This document shows, in pieces, positions 4,342 through 5,457 of a stretch of 5,457 nt of DNA. This DNA comes from JAAFHS01 sp031396505 (GTDB taxonomy: Bacteria; Pseudomonadota; Alphaproteobacteria; Rhodobacterales; Rhodobacteraceae): contig JANNKX010000120.1 in assembly GCA_031396505.1 (NCBI GenBank), positions 1 to 5,457 on the forward strand. Reading direction: 5' to 3'. Numbering within the stretch: position 1 is the first letter of the stretch; the number at the start of each line of letters is the position of its first letter. The position numbers and the translations under genes are program-made. The notes beneath the pieces are model-generated. The model had not been told where the DNA came from, did not search any database, and saw only the letters and a list, made by a program, of their open reading frames with translations.

Positions 4342-5457
4342 TCAGCGGAACATTGCGGGGCGCGCATCGACCCATGCGCCATCTGCCTTTGCCGAGGCCA
4401 CGGCGGCGTGAATGGCGGCAATCGACCGCAGCCCATCTTCCGCCACCGGAAACAGCGTGACCGCCGGATCGGGGATGCGGCCATCCTTTGCGGCCAGCAG
4501 GCTTTCGGCCAGATCGCGGTAGATGTTACCGAACGCCAGCGGCATGCCTTCGGCATGGCCCACGGTGACGCGCGATGCGCGGTCCGCCTCGGGCGACAGG
4601 TTGCCTTCGCCGCGTTCGATGATCGTCGCACGCCCGCCAAGGGCCATGTAGTGCAACTGGTTTGGCTGTTCCTGCGCCCAGCGCAGACCGCCGGTTTCAC
4701 CGAACACCTGAATCGTCAGGCCGTGCTGGCGGCCGATGGCCACAGATGAGGTCCAGAGCCGCCCCACCGTGCCACCGTCCATGCGGAAATTGACCATCGC
4801 GTCATCCTCCAGCACACGTTCGGACAGGCAGGAGGCGAAGTCGGCGGAGAGTTTTGCCACCTCTTGCCCGGTCACGAAGCTGGCCATGTGCAGGGCGTGA
4901 ATGCCGCAATCGGCAAATTGCGCCGACACGCCCGCCTGTGCGGGATCATAGCGCCAACGGACGCGGGGGTTATCCATGTCGGCGGCATTGGCGTGGTGGC
5001 CATGGGCAAATTCAGCGACCACCAGTCGGACGCGGCCCAGATCGCCGCGGGCGACCATGGCGCGCATGTGCCGCACAAGGGCATAGCCGGTGTAGCCATA
5101 GTTCACCGCGCAGATTTTCCCGGCCTTGCGGGCGGTCAGTACCAGATCTTCGGCCTCTGCCTCGGTTACCGTCATCGGCTTTTCACAGAGCACGTTAAAG
5201 CCAGCCTCAAGGAAGGCCTTCGAGATTTCGTAATGGGTGGCGTTTGGTGTAGCGACGGTGACCAGATCAAGGCGGTCGGCGCGCGCGGATTCGCCCGCCA
5301 GCATCTCAGCCCAGTCGCCGTAGGACCGGTCGGCGGCAAGGCCAAGCTTCTGGCCAAAAGCGCGACCTGCGGCGGGGTCGTGATCCAGTGCGCCAGCGGC
5401 AAAGGTGAAATGCGCATCAAGACCTGCGGCAAGGCGGTGGGCGGGGCCAATCTGGCT
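4342..5457 (-). CDS. Gfo/Idh/MocA family oxidoreductase, N-terminus cut by window edge
   Basis: The frame is open from its stop at 4342 to the right edge, so 371 codons are visible and the start lies outside. The visible part begins SQIGPAHRLAAGLDAHF, which fits the end of the glycine-rich dinucleotide-binding loop of the N-terminal Rossmann domain; probably only 10-20 residues are missing. The in-frame ATG at 5304 is internal, since family-like sequence continues upstream (YGDWAEML). VATPNATHYE and CEKPMTVT follow, with the conserved EKP lysine near visible residue 93. The C-terminal domain has ADCGIHALHM (Asp and His near 183 and 187), matching the DxGxH active-site motif. Family members oxidise or reduce sugars, inositols and related compounds with NAD(P); the substrate is unknown here. 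An upstream operon to the right is likely, given convergence with a LacI regulator, but is not visible. No defects were seen. Confidence 0.93.
   Translation of the reverse strand, partial: SQIGPAHRLAAGLDAHFTFAAGALDHDPAAGRAFGQKLGLAADRSYGDWAEMLAGESARADRLDLVTVATPNATHYEISKAFLEAGFNVLCEKPMTVTEAEAEDLVLTARKAGKICAVNYGYTGYALVRHMRAMVARGDLGRVRLVVAEFAHGHHANAADMDNPRVRWRYDPAQAGVSAQFADCGIHALHMASFVTGQEVAKLSADFASCLSERVLEDDAMVNFRMDGGTVGRLWTSSVAIGRQHGLTIQVFGETGGLRWAQEQPNQLHYMALGGRATIIERGEGNLSPEADRASRVTVGHAEGMPLAFGNIYRDLAESLLAAKDGRIPDPAVTLFPVAEDGLRSIAAIHAAVASAKADGAWVDARPAMFR

Noticed and set aside
3617..4375. 252-codon minus-strand frame across the LacI gene and spacer
   Set aside because: It is the reverse-strand shadow of a clear LacI regulator, with Pro/Arg/His-rich low-complexity composition.
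4192..4749. 185-codon plus-strand frame over the lacI end, repeat and oxidoreductase
   Set aside because: It passes through the GC-rich repeat and then runs antisense to a well-supported oxidoreductase gene; no recognisable domain.

Overview
The window looks like a GC-rich chromosomal segment of an alphaproteobacterium, most likely of the Rhodobacterales/Rhodobacteraceae. The grounds are codon use rich in G and C at third positions, the long bacterial form of S-adenosylhomocysteinase, a DUF2853 protein, a YfbR-like HD hydrolase with an N-terminus I associate with alphaproteobacterial homologues, and two copies of a C-rich/G-rich hairpin repeat common in alphaproteobacterial intergenic DNA. 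This placement comes from remembered family resemblance, not from a search.

Layout, left to right. Positions 1 to about 571 hold no convincing protein gene. This stretch contains GC-rich dyads (13-102), a minus-strand intrinsic terminator (174-209) with a second hairpin and weak promoter-like boxes upstream of it (a possible small RNA of about 105 nt), a perfect inverted repeat of the TTGAC-N4-GTCAA type (376-395), a perfect DnaA box (431-439) and the first GC-rich repeat. Then, on the minus strand, come a small DUF2853 gene (628-969) with a strong terminator after it, and ahcY (1160-2548). ahcY is followed by one strong hairpin terminator and two weaker hairpin-plus-T-tract elements before DUF2853 begins. 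A 103-bp divergent spacer separates ahcY from a plus-strand pair: an HD-domain nucleotidase-like gene (about 2652-3242) whose stop codon shares a base with the start of a LacI-type regulator (3242-4252). The second GC-rich repeat lies between the regulator and a convergent Gfo/Idh/MocA oxidoreductase gene (4342 to beyond the right edge), which is cut at its N-terminus by the window end.

How the genes fit together. AhcY removes S-adenosylhomocysteine and keeps the methyl cycle running; this is housekeeping. The HD protein probably acts on nucleotides or related phosphoesters. The LacI-family regulator and the Gfo/Idh/MocA dehydrogenase are the kind of pair found in sugar or polyol catabolism, and an operon for that may continue to the right, but the ligand and substrate cannot be read from this window. 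I see no CRISPR array, insertion sequence, phage gene, tRNA or rRNA, and no convincing new multi-gene system. The points most worth a second look are the non-coding left flank, the tandem terminator-like hairpins ahead of DUF2853, the G-quadruplex-prone repeats and the one-base overlap joining the HD gene to the LacI regulator.
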